Below are positions 1 through 9,984 of a stretch of 64,000 bases of DNA, one piece after another. Source of the stretch: Heliopora coerulea. Lineage: Eukaryota > Cnidaria > Anthozoa > Scleralcyonacea > Helioporidae. The notes under the pieces are model-generated. The model ran no database searches and was not told where the DNA came from. It worked only from the letters and a program-made list of their open reading frames with translations. The stretch spans positions 1 to 64,000 of the forward strand of contig JASJOG010000604.1 in assembly GCA_030142905.1 (NCBI GenBank), in the 5' to 3' direction. The position numbers and the translations under genes were made by a program. How positions within the stretch are numbered: the stretch's first letter is position 1; the number at the start of each line of letters is the position of its first letter.

Positions 1-508
1 ACACTTTGATGGACAAGCTTGGCCCGGTTCGCAAAATCCTTGTACAGAAAGATGACCATTGGGAGGAATGTAGGTTAGAAGCGTTAGTTGAGAACTTATG
101 AAAGTATGTACGTGGAAAGGAACCCGTTGCCAAATGAGGATGAAAAGAATGCTAGAAACAAGGATGAGTTCCCGTGATACTGGCCACGGAAAAGAGACAA
201 CTTACTTTTCGGAAAAACTGATGAAGAAAAAACCAAACGAAAAACATTTGCGTATTGCAATTTAACAGATCATTTTAGCAACAACTGTAGGAAAGTATTG
301 GATGTGGCAATCAGGAAATCCATATTACTACGCAACAGAATGCGCTTTAATTGTTCGAGAGTCGGGCATTTGGCGTCAGAGCGCCGACCAAGGGGGGTGC
401 AAGAAAAGTCAAGAAAAACACCACATGTCCCTGTGCGACGAGGAAGAATCAACTGTCAATGCACTCCAGAGCTCTAAGGCAGAGAAAGGTTCAAAACAAC
501 CAACTTAA
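1..508 (+). pseudogene. BEL/Pao-type retrotransposon gag fragment
   Basis: The sequence is open at the left edge. It translates into a Gag-like stretch with the BEL/Pao style 'KDDHWEE' helix near the start, then a degenerate cysteine/histidine region (residues like FNCSRVGHLAS, followed by CKKSQEKHHMSLCDEE) resembling the paired zinc knuckles of that Gag. The reading frame is broken by stops around 100-170 and by frame changes near 370-400, so this is a dead fragment. No protease, RT or LTR of this element follows. The family call rests on my recognition of the Gag motif; a poorly conserved Gag from another LTR class is possible. Confidence 0.55.
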
Positions 509-909
509 TTAACCATCAAAGCTTCGGGCGTGGTGCATCGAACTTCAGTAGACTCCCAGGCAATCCGGCACAATCCAGGCATGCCTGAAGAGACACTGCC
601 TGAAGCAGCTCGAGCAATGACTAGCGTTTCACGAATGACAAAATATCGTGTGAATGGAGATCCCATTGCTTCCCTTGATACCGATCCCTTATAACCATTT
701 CGTTTAAATGTTAATATCAACACGAATGCATGACACGCTAAATTAACCAATAATCAGACGTATTTATTTGAACAACATTTTCCGTTCATTGTGACTTATT
801 GTAGTATTTAGTGGTCCACAGTAAAAGTAAAGAGCAAAGTTTCTTTCGACGTTTGAGCAAACTTGATGATGATACGTTCTTTGTCGTTATTAAGCTGCAG
901 CGCGATATC
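509..909. other. no gene seen
   Basis: No recognisable coding sequence, RNA or repeat structure is visible. The stretch lies between the gag fragment and the hAT remnant and is probably older transposon debris. Confidence 0.5.
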
Positions 910-1661
910 CTATTCCACAGCAATCAGCATAAGTGCCTCAAGATTGTCCCGCGTTAAGAAGGATCTTAGTCTCGTCTTCAGTATTTTGAGTTTTGAAAAG
1001 GATCGTTCGCGCAAGCATTGTGTTATGCTAAGTGTAATCAAATGCTTGGAAACTACAGTGTAAGTACAAGTTTTCGTAGGCTGTTGAGAATAGCCACAGT
1101 TTTGGCAAACGATCTTCTTTACCAATTCCTTTGACTTTGAGGGTGGATGCTCATTGACTTCACCATCTAAGTTTTCATCTTCAACTTCATCTGAATCATC
1201 GTCGGGATCCTGTGGCAGTAGGCCTTGTTTGAGTGCAGCGTAATTTGATGGAAGGGAAACGAGATCCTTTCGTAATGATAAAGTGTTAATTTCGGGCAAG
1301 ACTTCAGGTATTGCGCTAAGCTTTGGTAAGCTAGCTGTGCTAAGCTAATTTTTTCGTACAGATCTTTGTGATCACTGAATCGTCTGTTGATACTTTGTAT
1401 CAATGTGTCTAGAATGAAGTTATGACAGGAAATCTCGAAACGTCTCGTTGAACTTTCTACTGCGGTGGGCGACTTGGATCGTCGATTTAAACTAATTTCT
1501 GGGAGGTTTGGTAAAAGATAGATATTTTCACCCGATAACTTATCAATCATTTCATTGATAAATGTGGCTGCATGTTGGTGGGCGTCGGCAACATCTCTAG
1601 TAATCGAGCTGAGTCTGTCGGTTGAATCGTTTATCATTCTCCATGCTTGCAGAACGTCCAA
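910..1661 (-). pseudogene. hAT transposase C-terminal remnant (ZMYM1/DUF4371-like)
   Basis: On the minus strand two overlapping frames carry the C-terminal part of a hAT-superfamily transposase. The upstream part (1661 to about 1300) has the 'LQAWRMINDSTDRL' and 'SRRFSDHKDLYEKI' type segments of ZMYM1-like proteins. After a frameshift near 1300-1330, the second part ends in the hAT dimerisation motif 'ERSFSKLKILKTRLRSF', just before the stop at 910. An acidic insert (DDDSDEVEDEN) lies between them. The N-terminal zinc finger and most of the catalytic domain are missing. It is a truncated, frameshifted copy. Confidence 0.75.
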
Positions 1662-1663
1662 TC

Positions 1664-1700
1664 CGGCATTTTTTTATGCTTTTATGCTTTTATGCTTTCT
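1664..1700. repeat. short tandem repeat, TTTTATGC units
   Basis: Three or four imperfect copies of TTTTATGC lie head to tail just upstream of the hAT remnant. This is a simple repeat with no other visible role. Confidence 0.7.
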
Positions 1701-1966
1701 GCATCCGTGAATTGGCAGCTACCTGTGACTATCAGCGACTTTTCTACCATTCGAGAAATAATCGAATTTTTTTCCCGTCCGGGTGTTTTTAGGGTCCCCA
1801 GTGGACCCCGCCTTCGGTCCACGTCCGATTGCTGGACCGCTCACTCTGCCCCTGTGCATGCCTGCTTTTTGAGTCTGCTTTTCTTTCTTTTCTTTTTTAT
1901 GGGGGGTCGGGGGGTCGGTATTTTCCACTCCCGCCCCGGGTGTCAATTTACCTCGTTGTTCCACTG

Positions 1967-2032
1967 GGGTTAGGGTTAACTGATCCTAACGCTAATCCTG
2001 ATCCTAATCCTAAACCTAACCCTAATCCTAAA
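1967..2032 (+). repeat. degenerate interstitial telomere-like repeat
   Basis: A TTAGGG pair is followed by a run of CCTAA/CCTAAC-type hexamers with substitutions (alternating CTAATC, CTGATC and CTAACC). This is degenerate TTAGGG-type sequence inside the chromosome, not a telomere. Confidence 0.6.
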
Positions 2033-2476
2033 CTTCATTCGGGAAATTACCACTTCCGGTAATTGCTTCCCTGTATATATAAAATGGGAGCTTGCGAATG
2101 CACGACGTGACCTTGCAATTTGATTCCCCTTATGCAACAAAAGGAATGAATAATCCCTAGAGTATTCTTGACGCCTCCTTGGCTCCAGTAAAGAGACGAG
2201 AAAAAACATTTTCACCGTTTCCCGGTAACGGCAGCTCTTAAAACACCGGGAACTTTGAAGTGTGTTCAACGAAAAACGTTCATGGAGCGACTAGAATGGC
2301 TTAGAAGCATTTTAGAAAGAAGAAAAAAGTTTAGAATATGAGGTTTGCTTCACGGCTGTAGGATTGGAACTACTTTGTTTACTGGCGTCGGCGCCACAGC
2401 TTTCGTAAACTTTCTTTTTATAACTGCTAATTAGAGTATGAAAGCAAATGACAGTGTAGCTTTAATACGCCAGGAA

Positions 2477-2899
2477 TTGAATTAAGCGACGTCACGTCAT
2501 GACGGCACGAATTTGTTTAGATAAAGTTTCAAACTATCTTCAATTCTCAGCATGATCGAATTGTCGCTTAAAGGTAAAAGTTTGATCCGCCGCCTCATAA
2601 ATCGATCTATTTACGTCTGACAGATTTACCAAAGAATGAAAATGAACGGGCGTGATAATTTTCACTACCTGTGGTACAGAATTTTATCTGTAATGTTCAG
2701 AGGACTTTAGTGAAAATTATCACGCCCGTTCATTTTAATTCTTTGGTAAATCTGTCACACGTAAATAGATCGATTATTAGAGGCGGCGGATCAAACTTTT
2801 ACCTTTAAGCGACAATTCGATCATGCTGAGAATTGAAGATAGTTTGAAACTTTATCTAAACAAATTCATGCCGTCATGACGTGACGTCGCTGAATTTCG
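2477..2899. mobile_element. foldback element, ~190 bp inverted arms
   Basis: The left arm (2477-2666) and right arm (2709-2899) are near-perfect reverse complements, separated by a 42 bp loop at 2667-2708. The outer ends carry GACGTCACGTCATGACGGC and its complement. It has no coding capacity. The structure fits a foldback MITE or a short non-autonomous DNA transposon. No clear target duplication was identified. Confidence 0.85.
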
Positions 2900-2984
2900 A
2901 TTGCTTGGGGCCCATGGGTTTTACCCACTCTTCCCAGCTTGCAGACTTGCAGTTGCACCGCTGTAACAAAGCCATTAAAAGGTA

Positions 2985-3195
2985 CAATTGAACCTGTATA
3001 TAACGGCCCGGTATTAAGCGGCCACCCTCTATTAAGCGGCTAGTTTTCAAAGTCCCGATGTTTTTTCTTTTGAAATGCTACATTTGTCACCTGTATTAAG
3101 CGGCCACCTGTATTAAGCGGCCGCGGCCACAGTTTGCTTCTCCCATGTCTGTCTTTTGTTATTATTTTTACCCGTATTAAGCGGCCACCCTCGAA
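2985..3195 (+). repeat. left terminal inverted repeat and subterminal GCGGCCACC repeats
   Basis: The outer part pairs with 5870-5947. Four to five copies of the TATTAAGCGGCCACC motif follow within 200 bp. These are the probable binding array for the Tigger transposase (family knowledge); the repeats themselves are seen directly. Confidence 0.8.
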
Positions 3196-3395
3196 ATGAA
3201 ACCCGAGAATATTTAGGTAAACACGCATATCACATTTTATATGGACTTTATTCTGCTCAAGTGATCTGTCAACATTGTGAGCAAACAAAACATTTCCTAT
3301 ATAACTACATTGTATAACATTTATTCATTGTTAGCATGCAGTTCAGTGTCGCTATTCCCTACTTGAAACTTCTCTTTAGCTAGGTTGTTTTTCAG

Positions 3396-3858
3396 TCATT
3401 TGATTGAAAATGAATCGCCTTCAAACGTATACTTGCAAGGAATTTCCAGGCTATAACCTCCACCTATGTTAACGCGCTTGCCCTTTACAACAACTTTTCC
3501 CGCTGTTTGTTGGCCGTTTCAGAAATTCGGTTAGCCATAATGCCATCAACTTAGGGACATGACCAATCACTTCGTAATTGTCCATCATTGCGTTAGGGTT
3601 AGAATTTGGTTTTGAAGCAGTCTTGAGGCAAACATATCTTGTTGATCTTGATGTACGTTTTTGGCAAGCAACTGCCACAGCATTAGTGTCTTCTTTATTT
3701 TGCGGCTCTCGTTTCAGTTCAAACAACTCATCGACCTTCGGTTCCCAAATACCCATGTATGCATGGTACCCGCAAATATAAGAATCTAAGGGAAAAAGTT
3801 CCATAGACATTTTAATTTCAGACAGAATTGTAACCGTGTAGCGACAACAGAGTGTCAT
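3396..3858 (-). pseudogene. HIRAN-domain protein gene carried by the Tigger element
   Basis: The minus-strand frame starts with Met at 3858. It contains a HIRAN-like core: 'YHAYMGIWEPKVDELFELKR' is followed by EPQNKEDTNAVAV, then 'VIGHVPKLMALWLTEFLKR'. HIRAN domains bind DNA 3' ends in HLTF/Rad5-type proteins. A one-base frameshift near 3500 moves the C-terminus into another frame, which gives KGKR-V-IGGGYSLEIPCKYTFEGD and stops at 3396. The same GG-Y-LEIPC-Y-F tail occurs in two other elements of this window (27110-27355 and 52896-53117). The gene is read divergently from the transposase, with about 125 bp between their starts, suggesting a shared promoter. A role as transposition accessory factor is inference. 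Confidence 0.65.
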
Positions 3859-3983
3859 TCAAAGCTTCCGCCAGTGATATAGCTGTCAAAAAGGCGACAA
3901 ATATGTTCTAGTATTTAGCTGAACTCAAACAATACTGCTCAAGGCGCAGCCTGTGATTACTTTCGAACTGTACTTCGTCCGCG
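3859..3983. promoter_or_regulatory. putative divergent promoter between HIRAN gene and transposase
   Basis: The 125 bp gap separates the two divergent start codons inside the Tigger element. No strong core promoter motif is visible. The call rests only on gene layout. Confidence 0.3.
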
Positions 3984-5586
3984 ATGTCTAATAAGAAGCA
4001 AAAATGTCTTTCTCTCAGCAAGAAAGTCGCTGAGAGAAAGACATTTCTAATTGCGTTATTCAATTCGCAAAGGCTAACCCTAGTTTTGGAGCTCGTAAAA
4101 TTGCCAAAAAGTTTGAAATCAGGCGGACGCAAGCTCAAACGATTCTACAAAATAACTTATTTTGAAACACTAACTTCTTTTGAACCACTCGATGGACCAC
4201 AAACAAATCTAAAGCGATTTCGGACGGGAAAGTTCGATGATGTTAACAAGGCGTTATGGGACTGGTAGAATTGCTGTAGGAGTTCCAATATACCTGTCTC
4301 GGGACCCATGCTTCAAGAGGAGACGCAGATTATTGCCGACAAGCTTGAAATCACTGGCTTTGCTGCTTCTAATGGATGGCTTGAATCATTTAAACACCAG
4401 CACAATATCTTTAATATGACAGTGTCGGGAGAGGTGGAGTTAACCCAAGCACAGTAGAGAGCTGGAAAGAGCGAGCCAGTGAAATCACTAGAGGCTGGAA
4501 TTCAAGTAATGTATGGAATATGGACGAAACAGACAGTTTTTGGCGAGGCTTGCCGGCGAAAAGCCTAAGCCAAAAAGGAAAGAAATGCACTGGTGGTAAA
4601 CTAGTCTAAACTAAAATCTAAACAGAGGAACACCTGGGCCTTCTTTGTAAACGCCGCTGGTGGAAAGGAACAGCCCATTGTGACTGGTAAATCACAAAAA
4701 CCGAGATGCTTCAAAAATGCAGAAAACAAGAAAAGTCCATGCAACTGCCAGTATTTTGTCAATCCAAAGGCCTGGACGAACACTGAAATTGAGTAAAGTA
4801 CTGTCAAAACTCAACCGGCGTTTGAAACGACAGAAAAGAAACATTTTATTATTTATGGATAACGCGCCATGCCATCCAGAAAGCCTCCAGGATAAATTTT
4901 CGAATATAAAGATTGCCTTTCTTCAAAAGAATACGACCTCAAAGACACAGCTACTGGACGCTGGAATAATTGCCAATTGAAAGATCCATTATAAGAAACG
5001 ACTGTTGCGTTATATATGCGGAAAAGCAACGAGTTCTAGCACCGCATCTGAGATTGTTAAATCAGTTAATTTGCTGACGGCAATTGAGAGGGGCAAACAG
5101 GCTTGGGATGAGGTATCTGATATGACAATCACTAAGTGCTTTAAGAAGACAGGGCTTTATCCTGATTCAGAGGATGCTGACGAGGACCTGTTTGAAGGCG
5201 AGGATCTTCAAGAACTCAGTGCCTTGCTGAATAGGCTTGACGCCTCGTGCACAACAGAAGAATACATTGATGAGGAGGATGACCTGGAGGTTTGTCAACC
5301 ACTGATAGAATCTGCAGATCCAAACTGGAAGCAGTTTGCTCGAGACCATGCCCTAAATCAGCATGATGACACAGACAAAGAGGACATTGATGCAATGGAA
5401 GATGAAGACGTCGAGGAGAATAACGAAGAGCTAGAAGTCAAGTCACTGGCAGATGCAATAGAACATGCGGAACGATTAAGGGCTTTTGCGCAGTATAACG
5501 GATACCAAGAACTGTCGCTGGCAATGTCGACAGTTAACGACTTGCTCTATAAACAAAAGCTTCAAAAGCCGAAACGCCAGACATAG
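3984..5586 (+). pseudogene. Tigger/pogo transposase (HTH-psq/CENP-B + DDE), broken
   Basis: The start Met opens 'MSNKKQKCLSLSKKVAERK', a psq-type helix-turn-helix region. A frameshift near 4050 moves the rest of that helix into another frame (NPSFGARKIAKKFEI). The CENP-B region and 'NMDETDSFWRGLP' (first catalytic Asp, about 4518) follow in a further frame. Next come 'LFMDNAPCHPESL' (second Asp, about 4858) and 'LLDAGIIAN' (third acidic position, about 4960). The next codon, expected Trp, is TGA at 4978-4980. After it the frame continues from 5005 to 5586 with an acidic C-terminal tail ending KRQT. At least two frameshifts and one nonsense codon make this inactive. Family length is about 500-550 residues, which this copy covers. 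Confidence 0.85.
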
Positions 5587-5869
5587 TTGTCTGACTTTTT
5601 AACGTTGCAGTAATTATTGCCTTTTATTACTTACGAACCTGTGAGCTGTATATCATGTCACAGAAACATTGTATGTTAAGCAAAGAATTGTTTTCCCTTA
5701 AGACATTAGGTTTATATATTCTATTGTTACTAGTACCTTCCATTTAAATGTTATATTTATAATACAAATTGTTTGAAATAGTATTGCTTGTCTTATTCTT
5801 TTCTTGAATGAGGTGTTGGTGAAATTTGGCCACAACCAAGTAGCCCCTCATGGAGTATTTTCGGTCATC

Positions 5870-5947
5870 CTGTATTAAGCGGCCACCTGTATTAAGCAGG
5901 CCACTTTTCAAAGTCCCGAGGGTGACCGTTATATACAGGTTCAACTG
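5870..5947 (-). repeat. right terminal inverted repeat of the Tigger element
   Basis: It contains two TATTAAGCGGCCACC-type motifs, then AAAGTCCCGAGGGTGACC and ends CAGGTTCAACTG before TA. It is complementary to the left end at 2985. Confidence 0.85.
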
Positions 5948-6059
5948 TATTCTTTAGTGCTCGATCGAAAGTTGGACAAAAGTAACCAAGCAAGTGAATT
6001 GTCTCACCTTTGTGAATCTCAAAGAGTTGGTTGTGGGCTGGTTGCAAACGATGTGAAAA

Positions 6060-6830
6060 TCAATCGTTTTTAATTACTTTTGATAAAATCGGGAAAACAG
6101 ATATAGACCGGTAATTGAAAAGATCGTCTACATTACCACTCTTGTAAGGTGATGTAACTTTCACCGTCTTCCAACGCTGGGGATAGATGCCGGTTGCAAT
6201 AAAACAACTGATCAACTTTGCGGTTGTTGCGGCAATGACAGGTGCTGCTACACGCAATACACGAGATTTAATTCCATCGATATCAGTTGCTTTACGAAGG
6301 CTGATCTTGCTAAGAATATTAAGAACTTGATCACTCGTTATGTTCGGAGTACAACAAAAGACCTCTTGGTTTTTCTTAGACAAAACAAAATTAACTAATT
6401 TCGAACGGTCAAAGCTTAATTGCTGTAAGGTAGATTTCAACTTGTCAGCTATCGTAGAAACGTGTATGTTGAATTTATCCGCAATTTGTCCTGTATCTTC
6501 AGTAGTCGAATCCCCAATCTTTCAAGAACACGGTTTGCCTACGATCTAACTGGAATTGCTTTGAATCTAAGTCAAAGTAGTTACAGGTAAAGGAACGCAA
6601 AGAGTTTTTAACCTTTTCTGTAACAAAGTTACCATCCTTGGATTGTTTGAGTCGGTCAATCTGGTCTCAAAGGTTATCCACTAAGGACGTCATTTCTAAG
6701 TTGCTGGGTCGTGTCGCAAGGACATGGCGTAATCCAAGTTTGATCTGTTCTTCCGAGAGCTCTTGGTCAGATTCAAAACCGTTTCATTTGGATTGTCTTG
6801 TAGTCCGTCAATGGTCTTTTTAAGAGATAA
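6060..6830 (-). pseudogene. non-LTR retrotransposon RT fragment (Jockey/CR1-like)
   Basis: The minus-strand frame 6440-6060 carries the N-terminal RT signature: KATDIDGI, then AKLISCFIATGIYPQRWK, then SGNVDDLFNYRSISVFP, where the family has NYRPIS. Upstream (6830-6440) disrupted frames hold the pre-RT region (FDLDSKQFQLDRRQTVFLKD). The catalytic YADD block and everything downstream are absent in this orientation. It is a truncated dead LINE piece. Confidence 0.8.
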
Positions 6831-7019
6831 AAGAACTCCACACAAGTGCTGTAGCACGACATTTTCTTAATTGTTCTTACGCCCAACACATCGCTGATCT
6901 CAACGTCTTTCATGACAATCTTAACACTTCCTTTCACGTGCCAACTAATCCGACAAATCTTATCTTTAGTAATTGTAAGATTATTCACTCTTGTAAATCA
7001 AATAAACCCAACCAGTTAC

Positions 7020-7815
7020 TTATAAGGAGAAACTTTTCATGATAATCTGACACAGCCAAAGTCAACTGAAAAATGTTGACTCGAACTGAATCTGAACTCG
7101 CACCTTCGGTTAATAGGCGACGACATTGTCCTAGGGATGTATATATAAAGATAGCAGTTAGTTTGCTTACCAGTTGGTTTTGACAATGATTTTGTGATAG
7201 AATAGAATAATCACCGCAACCTTGTCTCTGCCTTGTCTTGTTTCATAACTTGAATAATAAGCTAACAAGATGACGTTTTTCGGATTATGTTTTTTTCTTT
7301 ACTTTAAAAGCTTTAGAGAACCTAGCAATACCTACACCTACAAGGAGGCTTGTCAAAGATCAATAACTGCAAAAGTTTGAATATATGTCATGTAATCGAT
7401 AGCTGAATTATGACTTACCGAAACACTCAAAGATTGAAAAAGAATCTTAATGCTTATCGTTTACGTCTTGTGACCTCTTTAGACAACAAATTTACTTAAA
7501 AGTCAATGGATTTTCCGGTGAAAATATATTACAGTCATTCAACGTTAGTTAATGTAACGGACATCGTAAGTTATATCTTTGAGATGTAAAGGTCGTCTAC
7601 ATATCTTTATACCAGACCTAAATTTTTTGAAAAGCCAAGTGACCAGATATTTTGTCGCACATAGAGTGGTGATGACGGTAGTAATAATTTTAAACATTTA
7701 AGTTAAGCTTATTTGACTATGTCCTGTTATTTGTTTGGAGTATCACCGTTAACAGAGCTGTTAAGCCACAATAAGTTAAATCCATTCCAAGCTTCAACCC
7801 AAATAAACAAAAACG
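7020..7815. other. no gene seen
   Basis: AT-rich sequence without recognisable domains, RNA genes or clear repeats, lying between two LINE fragments of opposite strand. Confidence 0.5.
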
Positions 7816-7869
7816 ATGATAGAGTCAGTAAGCATTTTAGCGGAGAACGTATCATGCAGTGTAAAGTAC

Positions 7870-8007
7870 TGTAAAGTTCATCTTTACGCTGATGATACTC
7901 TTTTGTATTTTGAAAGCAACTCTGTACAAACTATTGAAACTGTTTTGTTCAAGGATCTTAAACATATTGTTGGATGGCTGAACCAAAACTATCTCCTGTT
8001 AAATGGA
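7870..8007 (+). pseudogene. LINE reverse transcriptase fragment with YADD box
   Basis: A short plus-strand stretch reads 'VHLYADDTLLYFESNSVQTI' and then 'DLKHIVGWLNQNYLLLN'. This is the catalytic box C (YADD) plus the next block of a Jockey/CR1-like RT. Nothing else of the RT flanks it. The surrounding open frame extends from 7816 to 8205 but is not LINE-like outside this core. Confidence 0.75.
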
Positions 8008-8612
8008 CATAATAGAATACATGTTGACAAATTTTTTGCAGAGGTGAAGAAAATCACGCTTGAGGAGACACGAAAAAACCAAGAAAAAGCAAGTCAACCA
8101 TCCATGCATCCTTGCATCTATATAAATAAACATAGATACACAATGCAAAAATTTTTCACCCTCGCCACCACGCGTGTAACAGAACTCCACGTGCGTCGAG
8201 ATTAGTACCCTCGCACGGCGTTTGGTACGGTGGGTGAGGGGACAATACTAGTGATATAAATATATTTAATCGTAAATTTGAGATTGGTTGGCAGTAAACA
8301 ATAAATACAGACACGCATACTTATGATATGAACTTATGTCAATGCAGAAATCGTCATGAAAATGACAAGAGATGTTGGAATACATTTCCAAAATTTTAGT
8401 ATTGTTGCCATTCATTCATTCTTAGGGCATTTTCTAAATGTATATCTAAAGTATAGATGAAAATATTGAACATATACGTTTGGATAAGAAATCTGACTCC
8501 GATAGACTGAGACAACTGAATTACACAGTAACAAAATGCTGATATTTTGAACAAAACACCACTTCACGAGAATGAAGCCTGTATTTATAGCAAACCATCG
8601 TCTTTGTAATTT

Positions 8613-8874
8613 CTGATCATCAACGTCCTGTAATATGGAAAAATGACTGGGCCGTCTCTTTGACGACCCAAAGCAACTGTCAGTACAATTGCAGCCAGAG
8701 CCACAGCCAGAACCTGATCATCAACAGTCCTCCAATATGGAAGAATGGTTGGACAGTCTCTTTGACGACCCAAAGCAACTGTCAGTACAACTGCAGCCAG
8801 AAACACAGCCAGAGCCTGATCATCAAAAGTCCTCCAATATGGAATCATCAGAGATCCATGAACTTTTTTAACTT
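8613..8874 (+). repeat. 102-bp tandem repeat encoding an acidic/proline-glutamine 34-residue unit
   Basis: Two full and one partial copy of a 102 bp unit occur in register, with GTCTCTTTGACGACCC at 8654 and again at 8756. The unit is exactly 34 codons, so the frame is kept. It encodes a module of the type 'NMEEWLDSLFDDPKQLSVQ' followed by QPEPQPEPDHQ. The frame ends at TAA near 8872 after 'SSEIHELF'. In the first, most diverged copy the Trp codon of MEEW is TGA. The aromatic-acidic WLDSLF core followed by a Q/P-rich linker looks like a transactivation segment, but I do not recognise the protein. It may be the last exon of a gene or of a transposon. Confidence 0.55.
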
Positions 8875-8982
8875 ATAAAGGGTGGACGACAATTTGTATC
8901 AATTTGGTGAATAATAGCAAAATATATGTTTTACTAAGACTCTATGTCGAATCTGTTTTCGTGTCGGAAGGATGAAAATAAT

Positions 8983-9057
8983 ACCTAGAGCGGGATTCGA
9001 AGCCACGTTTTCTAGGATAATAGCTGCAGTGTCCTAAACCACTCGGCCATCCAGCCA
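8983..9057 (-). tRNA. tRNA-like sequence (pseudo-tRNA or SINE head)
   Basis: On the minus strand an A-box-like GGCCGAGTGGTTTAGGAC and a B-box-like GGCTTCGAATCCCGC are spaced as in a tRNA, and the 7 nt ends pair partly (GGCTGGA with TCTAGGT). The anticodon stem does not fold convincingly and the T stem has a mismatch. A tRNA-derived pseudogene or SINE head is more likely than a working Leu/Ser-type tRNA. Confidence 0.4.
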
Positions 9058-9739
9058 ACTCAACACTTTATTTTTTATTTTCTCGAATAAATCACAAAAC
9101 ATATCTGAAAAGCGGAACTTCAGAGACATAAGTCACGACCAGCCGACAACTTAAAAAAGTATAAAATAAAACATATTCATAAAGGGACCCAATAAAAAAG
9201 TGATAACATTTAACACCAGAGTTTAGTAGTTTGACGAATTGCTTACGGGAAAAGCCATGTTTTTGATTGAAGTTCTGAAATAATCATTGGTAATCATATG
9301 AGCAGTATATAGAAGGGCGGTTCTGAGACGCGGGGTGCGGGGCGTGCTATTTTGCACCACCCGTGACGTCATCTGGTGTAGAGGATTTCTTTTGTATTTC
9401 TAAGGCTGTTCTATATAGCACTGAGTTCGACAGAATTGTGGGACAAGATATTTTTGGTGACTTCACCAATTCTCTGCCATTATTTGTAGTTTGCGCAGAA
9501 GTGATAGTGATTTTTAATTTGCGAGATAGGGGGTGACATTTCGCATTTTTAGATTTTTGATTTTAGTTCTTAGTTATGTCGTTTTTATATTCATACACTG
9601 CAGTAGCCTTGTAGCTAGGTTAATGGCGTGTCATTAAAAAAAGAATGAACCAAAACGGCCCATTGGATAAAATGTTATGTCAAAAAATGTGTCCTCAAAA
9701 AACTATTAACTACTTTTGACTGCCTCTGTACTTTTATAG
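9058..9739. other. upstream region of the host gene, no exon identified
   Basis: No coding domain was recognised. A short GC-richer patch lies at 9314-9390. The missing first exon(s) and promoter of the Death-ZU5-PNP gene could be here or further left, but I found no convincing initiator exon ending in the needed phase 1. Confidence 0.4.
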
Positions 9740-9859
9740 ATTTTCCTGTCCAAATTAATCCTTGGTATGTTAGTTTTGGAAGACTAATTGACAAGGTACT
9801 TGGTCGTGCTACTAGTAGGGACAACGCTGAAGAGATCACTCAGGCAGACGTAAATGAAG
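9740..9859 (+). CDS. candidate N-terminal exon, unknown domain
   Basis: It starts after TTTTATAG with the last two bases of a codon and reads 'INPWYVSFGRLIDKVLGRA', then TSRDNAEEITQADVNE, ending one base into a codon before GTGTCT. There is no Met in frame, so it is internal. Joining to 9932 restores the frame (NEAVLSLEDLNP). I do not recognise the domain; it is hydrophobic-charged and looks like folded protein. Assignment to the downstream Death-ZU5-PNP gene rests on strand, distance and phase only. Confidence 0.4.
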
Positions 9860-9931
9860 GTGTCTATACCTCTCTCAATTGCGTTAATTTAAGTTTTAGC
9901 TGTTATTTTTGTGAATTGTGTGTTTACTCAG

Positions 9932-9984
9932 CTGTGCTATCTCTCGAGGACTTAAATCCACTGAAGCAACCTTTTCCAACTGAA
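9932..9984 (+). CDS. candidate N-terminal exon, unknown domain (continued)
   Basis: It lies 72 bp after the previous exon, following GTGTTTACTCAG, and ends before a good donor GTGAGT. It reads AVLSLEDLNPLKQPFPTE once the shared codon is completed. It ends in phase 0, compatible with 11413. It has no recognised domain. Confidence 0.4.

Larger units (their letters stand above)
2985..5947 (+). mobile_element. Tigger/pogo-type (Tc1-mariner superfamily) DNA transposon, 2.96 kb
   Basis: Terminal inverted repeats start CAATTGAACCTGTATATAACGG at the left and end with the complementary form at the right, each flanked by a TA dinucleotide (2983-2984, 5948-5949), the expected Tc1/mariner target duplication. 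Inside each end the motif TATTAAGCGGCCACC is repeated several times (3010-3190, 5870-5910); such subterminal repeats are typical transposase-binding sites. The element holds two divergent genes: a HIRAN-domain protein on the minus strand (3396-3858) and a CENP-B-like DDE transposase on the plus strand (3984-5586). Both are broken, so this copy is not autonomous. Confidence 0.9.

Noticed and set aside
1719..1973. Overlapping open frames on both strands in a GC-richer stretch
   Set aside because: No domain, no splice context and low-complexity Phe/Gly- and Lys/Pro-rich text. Composition explains them.
1967..2032. TTAGGG-type repeats suggesting a chromosome end
   Set aside because: The hexamers are few and degenerate, with unrelated sequence on both sides. 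They are interstitial only.
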